26,812 nucleotides of DNA from CAVZLD01 sp964522605 (lineage in GTDB: Bacteria > Planctomycetota > Planctomycetia > Pirellulales > Pirellulaceae), in the NCBI GenBank assembly GCA_964522605.1, contig CAZFWV010000053.1:1-26812 (forward strand), in the 5' to 3' direction. Made by a program: the position numbers and the translations under genes. The first letter of the stretch is position 1. Each line of letters begins with the position of its first letter. Of the stretch, positions 9,026 through 17,393 are shown piece after piece. The notes beneath the pieces are model-generated. The model ran no database searches and had not been told where the DNA came from. It was given only the letters and a program-made list of their open reading frames with translations.

Positions 9026-9124
9026 CTCCCGCCCGGCCGCCCGGCGTTTTTCCGCGTCTCTCCGCGGCCATTTTTCTTCCATCTGCCCCAGATTCCTGCA
9101 TCTCGACGAGGGCGTTTTCCGGGG

Positions 9125-12100
9125 CTACGCGGTTCCAGGACTTTCAGCCGTTTTCGTTTTGCTCCAGGTCTCTCGCAGCTCGCCCATCCATTCGACGGTA
9201 GGAAGCTGATAAGGGCGAAAGCGTTCGGCCTCGCCGCTGGCGTCCTGGTAGAGGATGGCGCGGTGACCGCCAAGCACGCTGGCGGCGGTTGAGTCCATCA
9301 ATTGGCTGGAATCGACGGCACTCATTTGAAAGAGCACACGGTAGCCAAAGTCGCGCAATTGAGGTCGCTGAAACCAGCGTGATAGATTGTTGTAGTTGTC
9401 CGCCCAAATCAGTGTGTGAACGCCGACCGATGGCCCGTCTCGCAGAATAACTGCCAATTCTGCCGCCGGACTGGCCGGCTGATCGCGGTCCCCGAAACTC
9501 GGTAGGCCGAAATCGTCCAGTTCGCTCTGCAACTGAGAGAATCTTGCCAGGTCGTAGATCACCAGGAAGATCGGATCCGGCGTTGTGCCGTTGGTTTGCT
9601 GACGCTGTTCGATGGCTTCCGCAATCGTATGAATGGTCTCCGTAGTACCACTTGGTCCGGCGATCTGCAAATCCAGATCGGCGTTTTCTAACAAGAACGA
9701 ACTGAGACCGTCCGGGACCGGTTGATTCAGGAGCCCGTCCAACAGGTGAAAGGTCACGGCACGGGACCGACGGGCGTCGGGATCGGCGGGGCGTTCGGCG
9801 GCCAGGCTGAGGATACTACTGCAGAGTACCCCTTGCGCGGCCTGCTCATTCTGTCCGACGATCAGCAGGTTCTGCGCGCTTTGTCGGCGAAACGCAACGG
9901 CGGTCGGATCCTTGATGGCGACGGCGGCACCGAGCCACGCGGTCGGCGAAAGTGCGGAGAGCGCCGTGGGTCCGCTCTCAATCCGATGTGCGAGTTGGTC
10001 GTTCTGTTCCAGGCGAGCAGATGTGTGGCCCTCAAAGATGATCGGCGGCGGCAAATCGAGCGCTCGCTCGGTGCTCAATTCGGAAATCTGCCGCAGCGCC
10101 TTGGACCGTTGTTCATCCGAAAGCCAGACGACTTGAAATGGGTGGTTCCCTTCGAGCAAACCGTTTGCGTCGTTGTAGATCGCCTCGCCCGGCCGTCCCA
10201 GCAAGCGGGCCGCCGTATTGTCTTCGCTCAGGATGAGGTGCGCATCGGCCGAGCTGCACTGCAGCGCGATCCGCACCGCCATCTGTCCGATCGTGCTGCG
10301 GGCGAGTGAATAGGCACCTGCCAGAGTCTGCGAACCCAGAATCACATGCATGCCGAACGCGCGCCCTTGCCGCACCAGTCGATCCAGCAGCAACGAGGCC
10401 TCGTGAGCGATCTTGTCATCGTTCACAAAGAACTCCTGGAATTCATCGACGATCAGCAGAATCCGCGGCATCGTCTGCTGCGAGCGAATCTGACGGAAAT
10501 GTGCCAGCGATTGGACTCCTGCTTCACGAAACAGATCGCCGCGCCATCTTAATTCCTGGTCCAGTCGTTGCAGCACGCTCAGGCCAAACTCGCGCTCGCT
10601 TTCGATCGCGATCACGCGGGCATGCGGCAGGCGATGTTCCGCGTAGGGCTTAAACTCGACCCCTTTCTTGAAGTCAACCAGATACAACTGCAGTTGGTCG
10701 GGCGGATAGTGTAATGCGGCATTCGTGATCAGCGCATGCAGTAGAGTCGACTTGCCCGATCCGGTCTTGCCGGCGATCAGAACGTGTTGAGACGTGCCCT
10801 GACCTAGCTTGAGCGCCATGCGATGGGTCGCTCCGGCTTGCCCCAGCGGTATGTCGACTCCCGTGTTGCTGTCGAAGGTCCAACGCTGCGACGGGTCGGG
10901 TGCCACGAAGGAAAACGGCACTTCGACGCGACTGGATTGTTTAGCGTGTCGCCCGGCCGCCTGAATCAAGGCCGTCATGCTCGGGTCGTCCGGCGGCGGC
11001 GTAAGCGACAGTTCCCAGGGAGCGAGCGTCTCGGTCTGCCAGCGAAAGCGGTCCTGCTCCCAGACCAGCACATTCGCATTCGCTTCCAAATCGGACCATT
11101 GCACGTGACGGGGCATGCGGGAAGCCAGATCAATGCTGATCAACGTATAGACGCCGCAACGCGGACCACTGTTGGCGATACTGATCAATCTGCGCGTTGC
11201 TTCCTCCGAGAAATGCGCGGGGAAGTTCGCCACGACCAGGACGCGAAACGGCTCGGCAACTTCCCCGGCCGTTTCGTTATAGTGCTGTATCGAGTCAAAC
11301 TGGTTTCGCAGATACTTCTGGATGACATTCTCCATGTGTTCCGTCAGATCGGCCAGCCGCTGATTGATGTGGGCCGCTTCCGTCCAGATCCGATGCCCGA
11401 CGAGCCGTTCATCGTAGTCGGCCAGGTGCATGAAGGCCGAGAAGTTTTGACCCAGGCCGGTCGGATCGATGATCGTGAAGCGAATCTTGCCGGCCGGGAC
11501 GGAGGTGAGCAGCCCGAGCATGGCTTGTTGGAGCACACCGATCGCTGCCGCGCGACCTTCGTCGCGAACCTTCAGCACGAGTGACGCCTGGTGGGGAAAC
11601 GACATCAGGATCGGCAGGCGACATCCGTTGTCTTCGAGGATCGTTCCCTCGGCCGCCAGGGAAATGGCCGCTGGCCACGGGACGTTGTACGATCCGAGCG
11701 GGATTGCGTCCGCGGGCTGAGCCGGCGGAGTCCAGGCCTGAACATCGAGTGTGTCCCAATCCATGGCGGATGCGGCCGCCTCGCGCGCGGCCTGGGCAAA
11801 ATGACAAAAGGCGGTCAGCTCACCGGTCCAGTCGGCGCGGAGCTGCTCCTGGGCTTGGCGAAAGTTCGAATCGATCGTCTCCACTTGCTGCTGATGACGC
11901 TCCGCCAATTCCTGTTCCCGCCGTTCGAGGGCCAGACGCTCTTCTTGAATGAGCGGAGAGTATCTGTTGCCGATCTCGTCGGTCTCGTGTTCCCATGCCG
12001 TTTCCAGCTCTTGGCACCGCCGTTGGTAGGCGATCTCCAGGTCCTTCCTCCAGGCCTTCAGATCCTGTTGCGCATGCTGAATGCGCTCATTCATTTCCTG

Positions 12101-13036
12101 CTGTGCGGCCGTGGTTTGATCCTCTTTATGCCGATCGATTTGTGCGAGCGTGGCCTGCATCTCCCGCTGCGCGGCGGCCTGTGCCGCCCGGAGACCGCCG
12201 GCGGCCTCGCCGAGTTGACGTTCCATTTCGGGTGCCACGCGGCGGAGGGTCCGACGGAGTAGCAGCGAGGTCACCTGGAGCGCGAGCCAAGTGGCCAACA
12301 GCGTGACAAGGGCGACGATAGGCCACCAGAAGTTCGGCCGAAAACCGACGACGAAGGCGCCTCCGAGCAGGACAACCATGACGAACGGCAGCCACCAACC
12401 CTCGTCGAGAAATCGCGTGGTCGCCAGCCGTCGCAGCTCACCCAGTTGCTCCTCCACCTGCTGCCGCGCTTCTACTGAGCGTCGCAGCAGCGTCGAACTC
12501 CAGTCCGTCGGGCTGCCGACGGAGACCTTTTCCTCCGCGAATTCCCATCCTCGCCGGTCCCAAAATGTCTGAGTCGCCTCACGAACGATTTCCAACTGGG
12601 ACGAGGCTTCGGAGCAGTGTTTGAGGAATTCATCGTGCTTCTCGCGTGTCGAACTCCGATCCTGTTCGACGTGATCTGCCAATTGGAATAGTGTTGCTTC
12701 GCAGTCCTGTTGGGCCTGGGTTACTCGTTCTGTGCGCCGGCGCACAGCATCTTCGGTTTTCGTACTTCGTATCTTCTCCAGTTCTTCCAGTTGCTGTTCC
12801 AGCGACAACCGTGCGGTTTCCAACTGCTCGCTGAGCTCAGTATTCAGTGCATCCAGCTTCTGCTTCCCGTGCTGCTGCATTTGCTTCTGAGCCGCCAGAA
12901 ATTCGGCGTCGGCCGCAACTCGTTCTTGCTCGTGAGCGTGAACGAGCTCCGCTTGCTGCCGTTCGGCCTTGCCCGCGGATTCCATCAGTCGGTCAATCGC
13001 CGCTTGCTGTGCGGTGGTGGAAACATCCTGCACCAT
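9125..13036 (-). CDS. Membrane-anchored FtsK/SpoIIIE (EccC-like) ATPase of a putative type VII-like secretion module
   Basis: The protein has about 1,303 residues; numbering here counts a preceding TTG as 1. Residues 1-210 are mostly charged coiled coil, two transmembrane helices follow at about 216-233 and 238-262, then more coiled coil to about 410. Three ATPase-like domains come next: D1 about 490-690, D2 about 730-980, D3 about 1025-1290. Only D2 has Walker A (GKTGSGKST, 757-765) and Walker B (ILLIVDEF, 860-867). This tandem layout is that of EccC/EssC coupling ATPases rather than of DNA-translocating FtsK, and no gamma DNA-reading domain is seen. The ATG at 13036 is preferred because GAGGTGA (13041-13047) is well placed; it overlaps the upstream TGA by one base. 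Three small helical-protein genes precede it in the same operon. Confidence 0.85.
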   Translation of the reverse strand: MVQDVSTTAQQAAIDRLMESAGKAERQQAELVHAHEQERVAADAEFLAAQKQMQQHGKQKLDALNTELSEQLETARLSLEQQLEELEKIRSTKTEDAVRRRTERVTQAQQDCEATLFQLADHVEQDRSSTREKHDEFLKHCSEASSQLEIVREATQTFWDRRGWEFAEEKVSVGSPTDWSSTLLRRSVEARQQVEEQLGELRRLATTRFLDEGWWLPFVMVVLLGGAFVVGFRPNFWWPIVALVTLLATWLALQVTSLLLRRTLRRVAPEMERQLGEAAGGLRAAQAAAQREMQATLAQIDRHKEDQTTAAQQEMNERIQHAQQDLKAWRKDLEIAYQRRCQELETAWEHETDEIGNRYSPLIQEERLALERREQELAERHQQQVETIDSNFRQAQEQLRADWTGELTAFCHFAQAAREAAASAMDWDTLDVQAWTPPAQPADAIPLGSYNVPWPAAISLAAEGTILEDNGCRLPILMSFPHQASLVLKVRDEGRAAAIGVLQQAMLGLLTSVPAGKIRFTIIDPTGLGQNFSAFMHLADYDERLVGHRIWTEAAHINQRLADLTEHMENVIQKYLRNQFDSIQHYNETAGEVAEPFRVLVVANFPAHFSEEATRRLISIANSGPRCGVYTLISIDLASRMPRHVQWSDLEANANVLVWEQDRFRWQTETLAPWELSLTPPPDDPSMTALIQAAGRHAKQSSRVEVPFSFVAPDPSQRWTFDSNTGVDIPLGQAGATHRMALKLGQGTSQHVLIAGKTGSGKSTLLHALITNAALHYPPDQLQLYLVDFKKGVEFKPYAEHRLPHARVIAIESEREFGLSVLQRLDQELRWRGDLFREAGVQSLAHFRQIRSQQTMPRILLIVDEFQEFFVNDDKIAHEASLLLDRLVRQGRAFGMHVILGSQTLAGAYSLARSTIGQMAVRIALQCSSADAHLILSEDNTAARLLGRPGEAIYNDANGLLEGNHPFQVVWLSDEQRSKALRQISELSTERALDLPPPIIFEGHTSARLEQNDQLAHRIESGPTALSALSPTAWLGAAVAIKDPTAVAFRRQSAQNLLIVGQNEQAAQGVLCSSILSLAAERPADPDARRSRAVTFHLLDGLLNQPVPDGLSSFLLENADLDLQIAGPSGTTETIHTIAEAIEQRQQTNGTTPDPIFLVIYDLARFSQLQSELDDFGLPSFGDRDQPASPAAELAVILRDGPSVGVHTLIWADNYNNLSRWFQRPQLRDFGYRVLFQMSAVDSSQLMDSTAASVLGGHRAILYQDASGEAERFRPYQLPTVEWMGELRETWSKTKTAESPGTA

Positions 13037-13278
13037 CAACTCACCTCGCTTGCTTCATCGCGGCAGTCTCGTTCAGCCTTCTGCAGCAGTTCGTGCAGTT
13101 CGCTGGCAGCTGACAAGAGCATTCGAATTTGCGTGGGCATGGGGGCCAGGAACTGCTTCTCGAAAGCTTGCGCCGTCGCATCTTGCCAAGTCGAACGGGT
13201 GTCCGTCCATCTTCGCCCAAGCTCGATGGTTGCTTTCTGCAGGTGTCCGGCGCTGGTAATGAGATCGCAGGCGTTCAT
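13036..13278 (-). CDS. WXG100-like small helical protein (W-x-D variant)
   Basis: This 80-residue protein is predicted to be two helices around a turn containing Trp31-Gln-Asp33. The pattern W-x-D-x5-F-x3-F (WQDATAQAFEKQF) matches the 89-residue protein at 13832-14101 and resembles the W-x-G-x5-Y turn of EsxA. WXG100 proteins form helical hairpin dimers that are exported by, or regulate, EccC-type ATPases. Here the neighbouring downstream gene is such an ATPase, translationally coupled by TGATG. Two bases separate this gene from the upstream stop codon. There is no signal peptide. The substrate or chaperone role is inference from family and context. Confidence 0.7.
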   Translation of the reverse strand: MNACDLITSAGHLQKATIELGRRWTDTRSTWQDATAQAFEKQFLAPMPTQIRMLLSAASELHELLQKAERDCRDEASEVS

Positions 13279-13280
13279 GT

Positions 13281-13817
13281 TCAGTCCAAAGGTTTCGTGG
13301 GGGGCAACTCCGGTGAGGTCGACTCCGCAGCGGAAGCGGCACGCTGCGTGTACTTGTCGAGCGCACGGATGCGACTTTCCAGCGAAGCGATCGCCCGCGG
13401 CAATTCGCTATCGGACAGATGTTGCAGCTTCGCCAGTAGATTGCGGAACTCGTCCGTCTCATGGCGCACGCGATGCAGCCATTTCTGCGTCGTGACAACC
13501 TTCCCCTCGGCGTAACGAAGACGCTGTCGCGTAAGTCGGACTGCCTGCTCTTCCTCGTGACAAGAAGGCGAATCCGCTGGATTGAAGGACAAACGCTTTC
13601 GCTCCAGCCGATTCAAGTCTTCCACCAAAGATTCCTGGGCCTTTCGCACCTCGGCCTGCCAATAAGGCATACGCTCCTGCTCGAACCAATCACGACCACG
13701 CTGGACTTCCATTTGCAACGCAATCAAAGCCTGGCGAAGAATCTCCTCGAATTCCTGCAGGGCGGCCTTAAACTGACGAACTGCCTCGACGGAAACAACA
13801 TGGGCGCGGCGACTCAT
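13281..13817 (-). CDS. Helical coiled-coil protein of the type VII-like cluster, unrecognised family
   Basis: I do not recognise a named domain in this 178-residue protein. It is almost entirely helical and strongly charged, with Trp residues at spaced positions (DWFEQERMPYWQAEV, then TTQKWLHRV) and a short Pro/Ser/Thr tail (STSPELPPTKPLD). It has no signal peptide and no membrane segment. It lies between two WXG100-like genes, 14 bases after the first and two bases before the second, so all four genes are very probably one transcript. It might be a longer WXG/LXG-like substrate, a partner or a chaperone for the small proteins; the sequence does not decide. Confidence 0.75.
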   Translation of the reverse strand: MSRRAHVVSVEAVRQFKAALQEFEEILRQALIALQMEVQRGRDWFEQERMPYWQAEVRKAQESLVEDLNRLERKRLSFNPADSPSCHEEEQAVRLTRQRLRYAEGKVVTTQKWLHRVRHETDEFRNLLAKLQHLSDSELPRAIASLESRIRALDKYTQRAASAAESTSPELPPTKPLD

Positions 13818-13831
13818 CGGTTTTCGACCTG

Positions 13832-14101
13832 TCAGGACTGGAGATACTCTTCAATCTGCTCGGCCTTCCGCACCAGGTAGGGAACGTGTCGATCGGATCG
13901 CTCGAGAAACCGTGCGATCATCTGCAACTGTTCGTCAAACTCGTGTGCGAACCGCTGGTGTTCCTGATCACGCCACGTGGCCGAAAGTGCACTCATGTCT
14001 CGATTCAGAGCGGTGAGCCGTTCGCGCAGGTCCGCATTGAACTTCTTCAGCCGATGAGCGAACTGTCGCAAATCATCCGGGTCGACAACAGCCTGAGGCA
14101 T
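13832..14101 (-). CDS. WXG100-like small helical protein (W-x-D variant), first gene of the cluster
   Basis: This 89-residue protein has helix-turn-helix character, with the turn at Trp43-Arg-Asp45. The pattern W-x-D-x5-F-x3-F (WRDQEHQRFAHEF) is shared with the 80-residue protein two genes downstream. The length and Trp position are as in EsxA-family WXG100 proteins. The C-terminal helix ends in EQIEEYLQS, and I do not see a clean YxxxD/E export signal. The ATG has GAAGGA eight bases upstream (14110-14115). It leads a four-gene run ending in an EccC-like ATPase. It may form a heterodimer with the second small protein, as EsxA does with EsxB; this is inference. Confidence 0.72.
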   Translation of the reverse strand: MPQAVVDPDDLRQFAHRLKKFNADLRERLTALNRDMSALSATWRDQEHQRFAHEFDEQLQMIARFLERSDRHVPYLVRKAEQIEEYLQS

Positions 14102-14164
14102 GGTGTGCGTCCTTCACGACGAAGAGGAATCGACAACGGAGCTGTATGGATTATAGCGTACGAC

Positions 14165-15190
14165 TCAGCTCGGTCGGCGTTTCGGCGGTTCCCACAGACA
14201 GCAGTCTACGGGACACACGTCGTGGCTTGGCCCCAGCTTTCCTAAAGCGCGCCGCTCGACCGCGTCGTCGAGCCGTTCCAGAATCAATTCCCGGATCATG
14301 GCGACGAATTCGGGATGAACGCCAGCGGTCCCGGCGCGGACCATGTTCAGCCCCAGCTTCTGACACAAGTCGTGAGCCTCCGTGTCCAAATCGTACTTGA
14401 CCTCCATGTGATCGGAAATGAAGCCAATCGGTACAATCACAACATCCTGCACACCTTGTTGGGAAAGCTGCGAGAGATAATCACACACGTCGGGTTCCAA
14501 CCAGGGCTGCGACGGAGGTCCACTGCGACTCTGGTAAACAAGCGTCCAGGCTCCGTGCCCGACTTGATCGCTGACGAGCTGGCAGCTGTCCTGCAGTTGC
14601 TCGACATATCGACAATTGTCCGCCATGCCCAGCGGGATGCTGTGCGCCGTGAAAATCAGTTGCGTTGCCGATTGTCGCTCTTGTGCGATCTGATTGATCG
14701 CATCGCGGACCCGATCGGCCATCGTGCGAACAAACCCCGGGTGATTAAAGAACATTCGCAACTTGTCGATCTGCGGTGCTTGCGGACCGATTTCCGCTTG
14801 CGAGCGTTGAATATCCTCTCGATATTGGCGGCAACCGGAATAGCAACTGAAGGCGGAGGTGACGAAGGCCAAGGCGCGATGTACGCCATCCTGAACCATC
14901 TGATACATCGTATCGGTCAATCTTGGATGCCAATTGCGGTTGCCCCAATAGATCGGCAGATGCGGCCCCTGCTCATCCAGCAGCCTCTGCAACGCCTGAA
15001 TCAACTCGCGATTCTGCGCGTTGATCGGACTGACGCCTCCGAAATGATGGTAGTGCTCGGCGACTTCCAGCATGCGTTCGCGTGGAACGTTGCGTCCTCG
15101 CAGGACGTTCTCCAAAAACGGCATCACATCATCGGGGCCCTCGGGGCCTCCGAACGAGACCACGAGCAGGGCATCGTAAGGCTGGGACAT
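14165..15190 (-). CDS. hemH: Ferrochelatase (HemH/CpfC family)
   Basis: This 341-residue enzyme inserts ferrous iron into a porphyrin at the last stages of heme synthesis. The N-terminus shows the family motif LLVVSFGGPEGPDDV. His183 lies in the FTAHSIP signature, and Glu263 in HMEVKYDLD is the second expected catalytic residue. Whether the substrate is protoporphyrin IX or coproporphyrin III cannot be told from sequence. Cys120 (SGCRQYRE) and a C-terminal CPVDCC (Cys326, 330, 331) suggest a [2Fe-2S] cluster like that of actinobacterial-type ferrochelatases. The ATG at 15190 is chosen over an upstream TTG at 15211 because family proteins start near this point. It lies 63 bases upstream of the WXG100-like cluster on the same strand and could be co-transcribed, though no functional link is evident. 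Confidence 0.95.
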   Translation of the reverse strand: MSQPYDALLVVSFGGPEGPDDVMPFLENVLRGRNVPRERMLEVAEHYHHFGGVSPINAQNRELIQALQRLLDEQGPHLPIYWGNRNWHPRLTDTMYQMVQDGVHRALAFVTSAFSCYSGCRQYREDIQRSQAEIGPQAPQIDKLRMFFNHPGFVRTMADRVRDAINQIAQERQSATQLIFTAHSIPLGMADNCRYVEQLQDSCQLVSDQVGHGAWTLVYQSRSGPPSQPWLEPDVCDYLSQLSQQGVQDVVIVPIGFISDHMEVKYDLDTEAHDLCQKLGLNMVRAGTAGVHPEFVAMIRELILERLDDAVERRALGKLGPSHDVCPVDCCLWEPPKRRPS

Positions 15191-15361
15191 GGTTTCCGCT
15201 TCACTACTCAAGAGATTTCCGTTCAGTTCGAGAAGGAAAGCTCATTGTACGCTTCCCGAGGGAGGTGGCAACCGCCGAGTCGTGGGGAGCAGGCCGTGGT
15301 GGAGTGGATCGACGGAAGAACGCTTTCCGCTGCGATTCTCGCGGACTCGGGCGACCAGTAC

Positions 15362-15436
15362 AGGCTGCAGGCGATAGGCTGTAGGCTGCAGACGAAAGAC
15401 GGTAGACTACTGGCTACAGCCTATCGCCTACAGCCT
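15362..15436. repeat. Imperfect inverted repeat between divergent genes
   Basis: The arm at 15362-15384 (starts AGGCTGCAGGCGATAGGCTG) is inverted at 15414-15436 with 22 of 23 matches around a 29-base loop. The arms are built from short GGCTGTAG/GGCTGCAG units. The element fills part of the approximately 300-base gap between ferrochelatase and the downstream forward gene; I see no gene there. It is probably a planctomycete-type intergenic palindrome and not a terminator, as both flanking genes read away from it. Confidence 0.8.
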
Positions 15437-15489
15437 CCCCCCTGGGACTTCGGCATTGAATCTGTGAATACAAATTGAAGGGGAATGTC

Positions 15490-16227
15490 ATGAATCGATC
15501 GGTGGCTGGAATTGCGTTGCTACTCGTCACCACGGCCTGTCCGTTGTGGTCTCAGGAAGCGGTTCCGCTCGCACCGCTCCCCGCGGGATATACGCTTGTG
15601 TTTCGTGAGGATTTCACGAGTCCGGATGCGCTGAAGCGATTCGTGTTTTCCTCTGCTGATCATTGGCAGCAGACGACAGTAAATGATCGAGGATTACTGG
15701 AACACTCGCATGCGGGGCCGAGCGGTTATTCGCCACCCCATCGTTCGCCTCACAATATCGCACTGGTCGCAACGCACCGATTCAAGAGTTTCATACTCGA
15801 CTGCGAGATCCAGCAGACGGGTCGTGAATACGGTCATCGCGATGCGTGTATTTTCTTGAACTTCGTGGATCCGGCACACTATTATTACGCACACATCGCG
15901 ACGAAAGCCGATCCCCATGCGCATCAAATTTTCACCGTAGACGGTGCCCCACGAAAGGCCATCACGCAGCATGGTACCACCGGTTTTGATTGGGGGGACG
16001 TCGACGCCTGGCATCCGGTTCGCGTCGTGCGAGACTGGGAATCGGGCAAGATCGACGTATATGTTGATGACCTGAGCCAACCGATCTTGCAGGCGATCGA
16101 CAAGACGCATGGCGCGGGCTACGTTGGCTTCGGTAGCTTCGATGATACCGGACGAGTGACGAAGATCCGAGTCTACGCGCCCGAGGCCGAAGCGAGTCGA
16201 GCGGGCTTCTTCTCGGCGAAAGAGTAA
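15490..16227 (+). CDS. Secreted DUF1080-like / concanavalin-fold protein
   Basis: The protein has 245 residues. An N-terminal signal peptide (MNRSVAGIALLLVTTACPLW) precedes a single beta-sandwich domain, with signatures such as LVFREDFTSPDALKRF, ACIFLNFVDPAHYYYAHIA and GYVGFGSFDDTGRVTKIRVY. This resembles the 3-keto-disaccharide hydrolase (DUF1080) and laminin-G-like fold. The Cys in the signal may be a lipobox (TTAC), which would make it a lipoprotein. The ATG at 15490 is preceded by GAAGGGGA (15477-15484). The role in glycoside cleavage is only inferred from the family. It is followed by a second DUF1080 gene 113 bases downstream. Confidence 0.8.
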   Translation: MNRSVAGIALLLVTTACPLWSQEAVPLAPLPAGYTLVFREDFTSPDALKRFVFSSADHWQQTTVNDRGLLEHSHAGPSGYSPPHRSPHNIALVATHRFKSFILDCEIQQTGREYGHRDACIFLNFVDPAHYYYAHIATKADPHAHQIFTVDGAPRKAITQHGTTGFDWGDVDAWHPVRVVRDWESGKIDVYVDDLSQPILQAIDKTHGAGYVGFGSFDDTGRVTKIRVYAPEAEASRAGFFSAKE

Positions 16228-16340
16228 GCGGAACATCTGGAATTGCGTGTGTGTTACATTTATGATGGTGTTCTGGCGGTATGCTCGCCTGCGGACACGC
16301 GCATTCGCTTCTACGAACCTGTGGTCATTGAGCGACTTCT

Positions 16341-17393
16341 ATGAGACGGACATTTCTTTGCGTTGCATCGGTTCTGGTCAACTTCTCTGTCGTAGTCGCG
16401 ACCATACAGGGTGCTGAATCCGGTCGCAAAGCGGCGACATCCGTGGCCGACGCGGATCATGACTTTTCCTTGATGGGAGAGTATCTGGGATCGTTAGATC
16501 TCGACATATCCCGACCGGATAGCGCTCGAGAGCGCTGGGGGCTTCAGGTGGTTGCCTTAGGTGCGGGGCAGTTTTCCGCGACCAGTTATGAGGGAGGTTT
16601 GCCAGGCAACGGGTGGAACCGTGTCGCGCGTGAGCCATGGCAAGGAGCACGCGAAGGAGATCAGCTCGTTCTTCGGCAGGCGGACCGGACGATTCGCGTG
16701 CAACGGGGGCAAGCCGTCGTCCATGATGTTCAAGGACGAGTTGTGGGAACCATGCCGAAGGTTCTGCGTCGCAGTTGCACGCTGGGCGCCCGACCGCCAG
16801 CATCTGGTGTTGTGTTATTTGATGGGTCAGACGCGAGCGCTTTTAAGAATGCGAAGACGAACCAAGGCTTGTTGCAGGTCGGCACTGAGTTGGTTTCACG
16901 CTATCGTGACTACACGTTGCATCTGGAGTTCTGTGTGCCATACATGCCCCACGCTCGTGGACAGGGAAGAGGAAACAGTGGCGTCTATCTGCAGAGTCGA
17001 TACGAGGTCCAGATCCTCGACTCGTTCGGGCTCGAGGGGAAGAACAACGAGTGTGGTGGTCTGTACCAGTACGTGGCGCCTGACATCAACATGGCGTTTC
17101 CACCGCTGAGTTGGCAGACATACGACATTACGTTCCATTCACCTCAATTCGATGCGGACGGCAACAAAGTTCAAGATGCACGGCTGACTGTGCTTCACAA
17201 TGGGGTCGCCGTCCACAACTGTCTGCGTGTTGAACGAAAGACGGGCGCGGGGCGAGCAGAGTCGCCAGAATTGTTGCCGACGAAATTGCAGGATCACGGG
17301 AACCCGGTTCAATTTCGCAATGTCTGGCTGGTCGATTTGGCGCCTTATGATCTGCCGTCCAAGGAAATGATTCCGGTCACGGTGACTCGTTGA
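16341..17393 (+). CDS. Secreted DUF1080 (3-keto-disaccharide hydrolase-like) protein
   Basis: This 350-residue protein has an N-terminal signal peptide (cleavage probably near TIQGAES). A first region (about 45-145) has the pattern GEYLGSLDLD, then VVALGAGQFSATSYEGGLPG, which commonly precedes DUF1080 in planctomycetes. The DUF1080 domain follows (about 155-340), with the hallmark GNSGVYLQSRYEVQILDSFG and the ending NPVQFRNVWLVDL. Members cleave 3-keto-sugars made by Gfo/Idh/MocA-type dehydrogenases. The catalytic activity of this copy is unproven. The 3' end overlaps the convergent oxidoreductase gene by 17 bases. The ribosome binding site is weak. Confidence 0.92.
   Translation: MRRTFLCVASVLVNFSVVVATIQGAESGRKAATSVADADHDFSLMGEYLGSLDLDISRPDSARERWGLQVVALGAGQFSATSYEGGLPGNGWNRVAREPWQGAREGDQLVLRQADRTIRVQRGQAVVHDVQGRVVGTMPKVLRRSCTLGARPPASGVVLFDGSDASAFKNAKTNQGLLQVGTELVSRYRDYTLHLEFCVPYMPHARGQGRGNSGVYLQSRYEVQILDSFGLEGKNNECGGLYQYVAPDINMAFPPLSWQTYDITFHSPQFDADGNKVQDARLTVLHNGVAVHNCLRVERKTGAGRAESPELLPTKLQDHGNPVQFRNVWLVDLAPYDLPSKEMIPVTVTR

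Larger units (their letters stand above)
8656..9124. other. Repeat-rich intergenic region between convergent genes
   Basis: No gene is supported in this 469-base stretch, where the kinase and the ATPase gene converge. It holds three kinds of repetitive sequence: degenerate CCGCGGATCC/ATCCGTGGG-like pieces at about 8730-8796, one copy of a palindromic family (about 8832-8939), and a heptamer tandem repeat (8984-9025). Reading frames through it are incidental. The palindrome may serve as a bidirectional transcription stop, but it lacks a T-run. Confidence 0.6.

Noticed and set aside
11591..12262. Long forward frames opposite the ATPase gene
   Set aside because: They mirror the coding strand of the FtsK/EccC-like gene; GC-rich coding DNA commonly leaves open antisense frames.
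9125..13036. Cell-division DNA translocase FtsK
   Set aside because: No gamma domain, only two transmembrane helices, three tandem ATPase-like domains, and WXG100-like genes beside it favour an EccC-like role.
14315..15478. 387-residue forward frame opposite ferrochelatase
   Set aside because: It is the antisense of a well-supported hemH gene and shows no recognisable domain.
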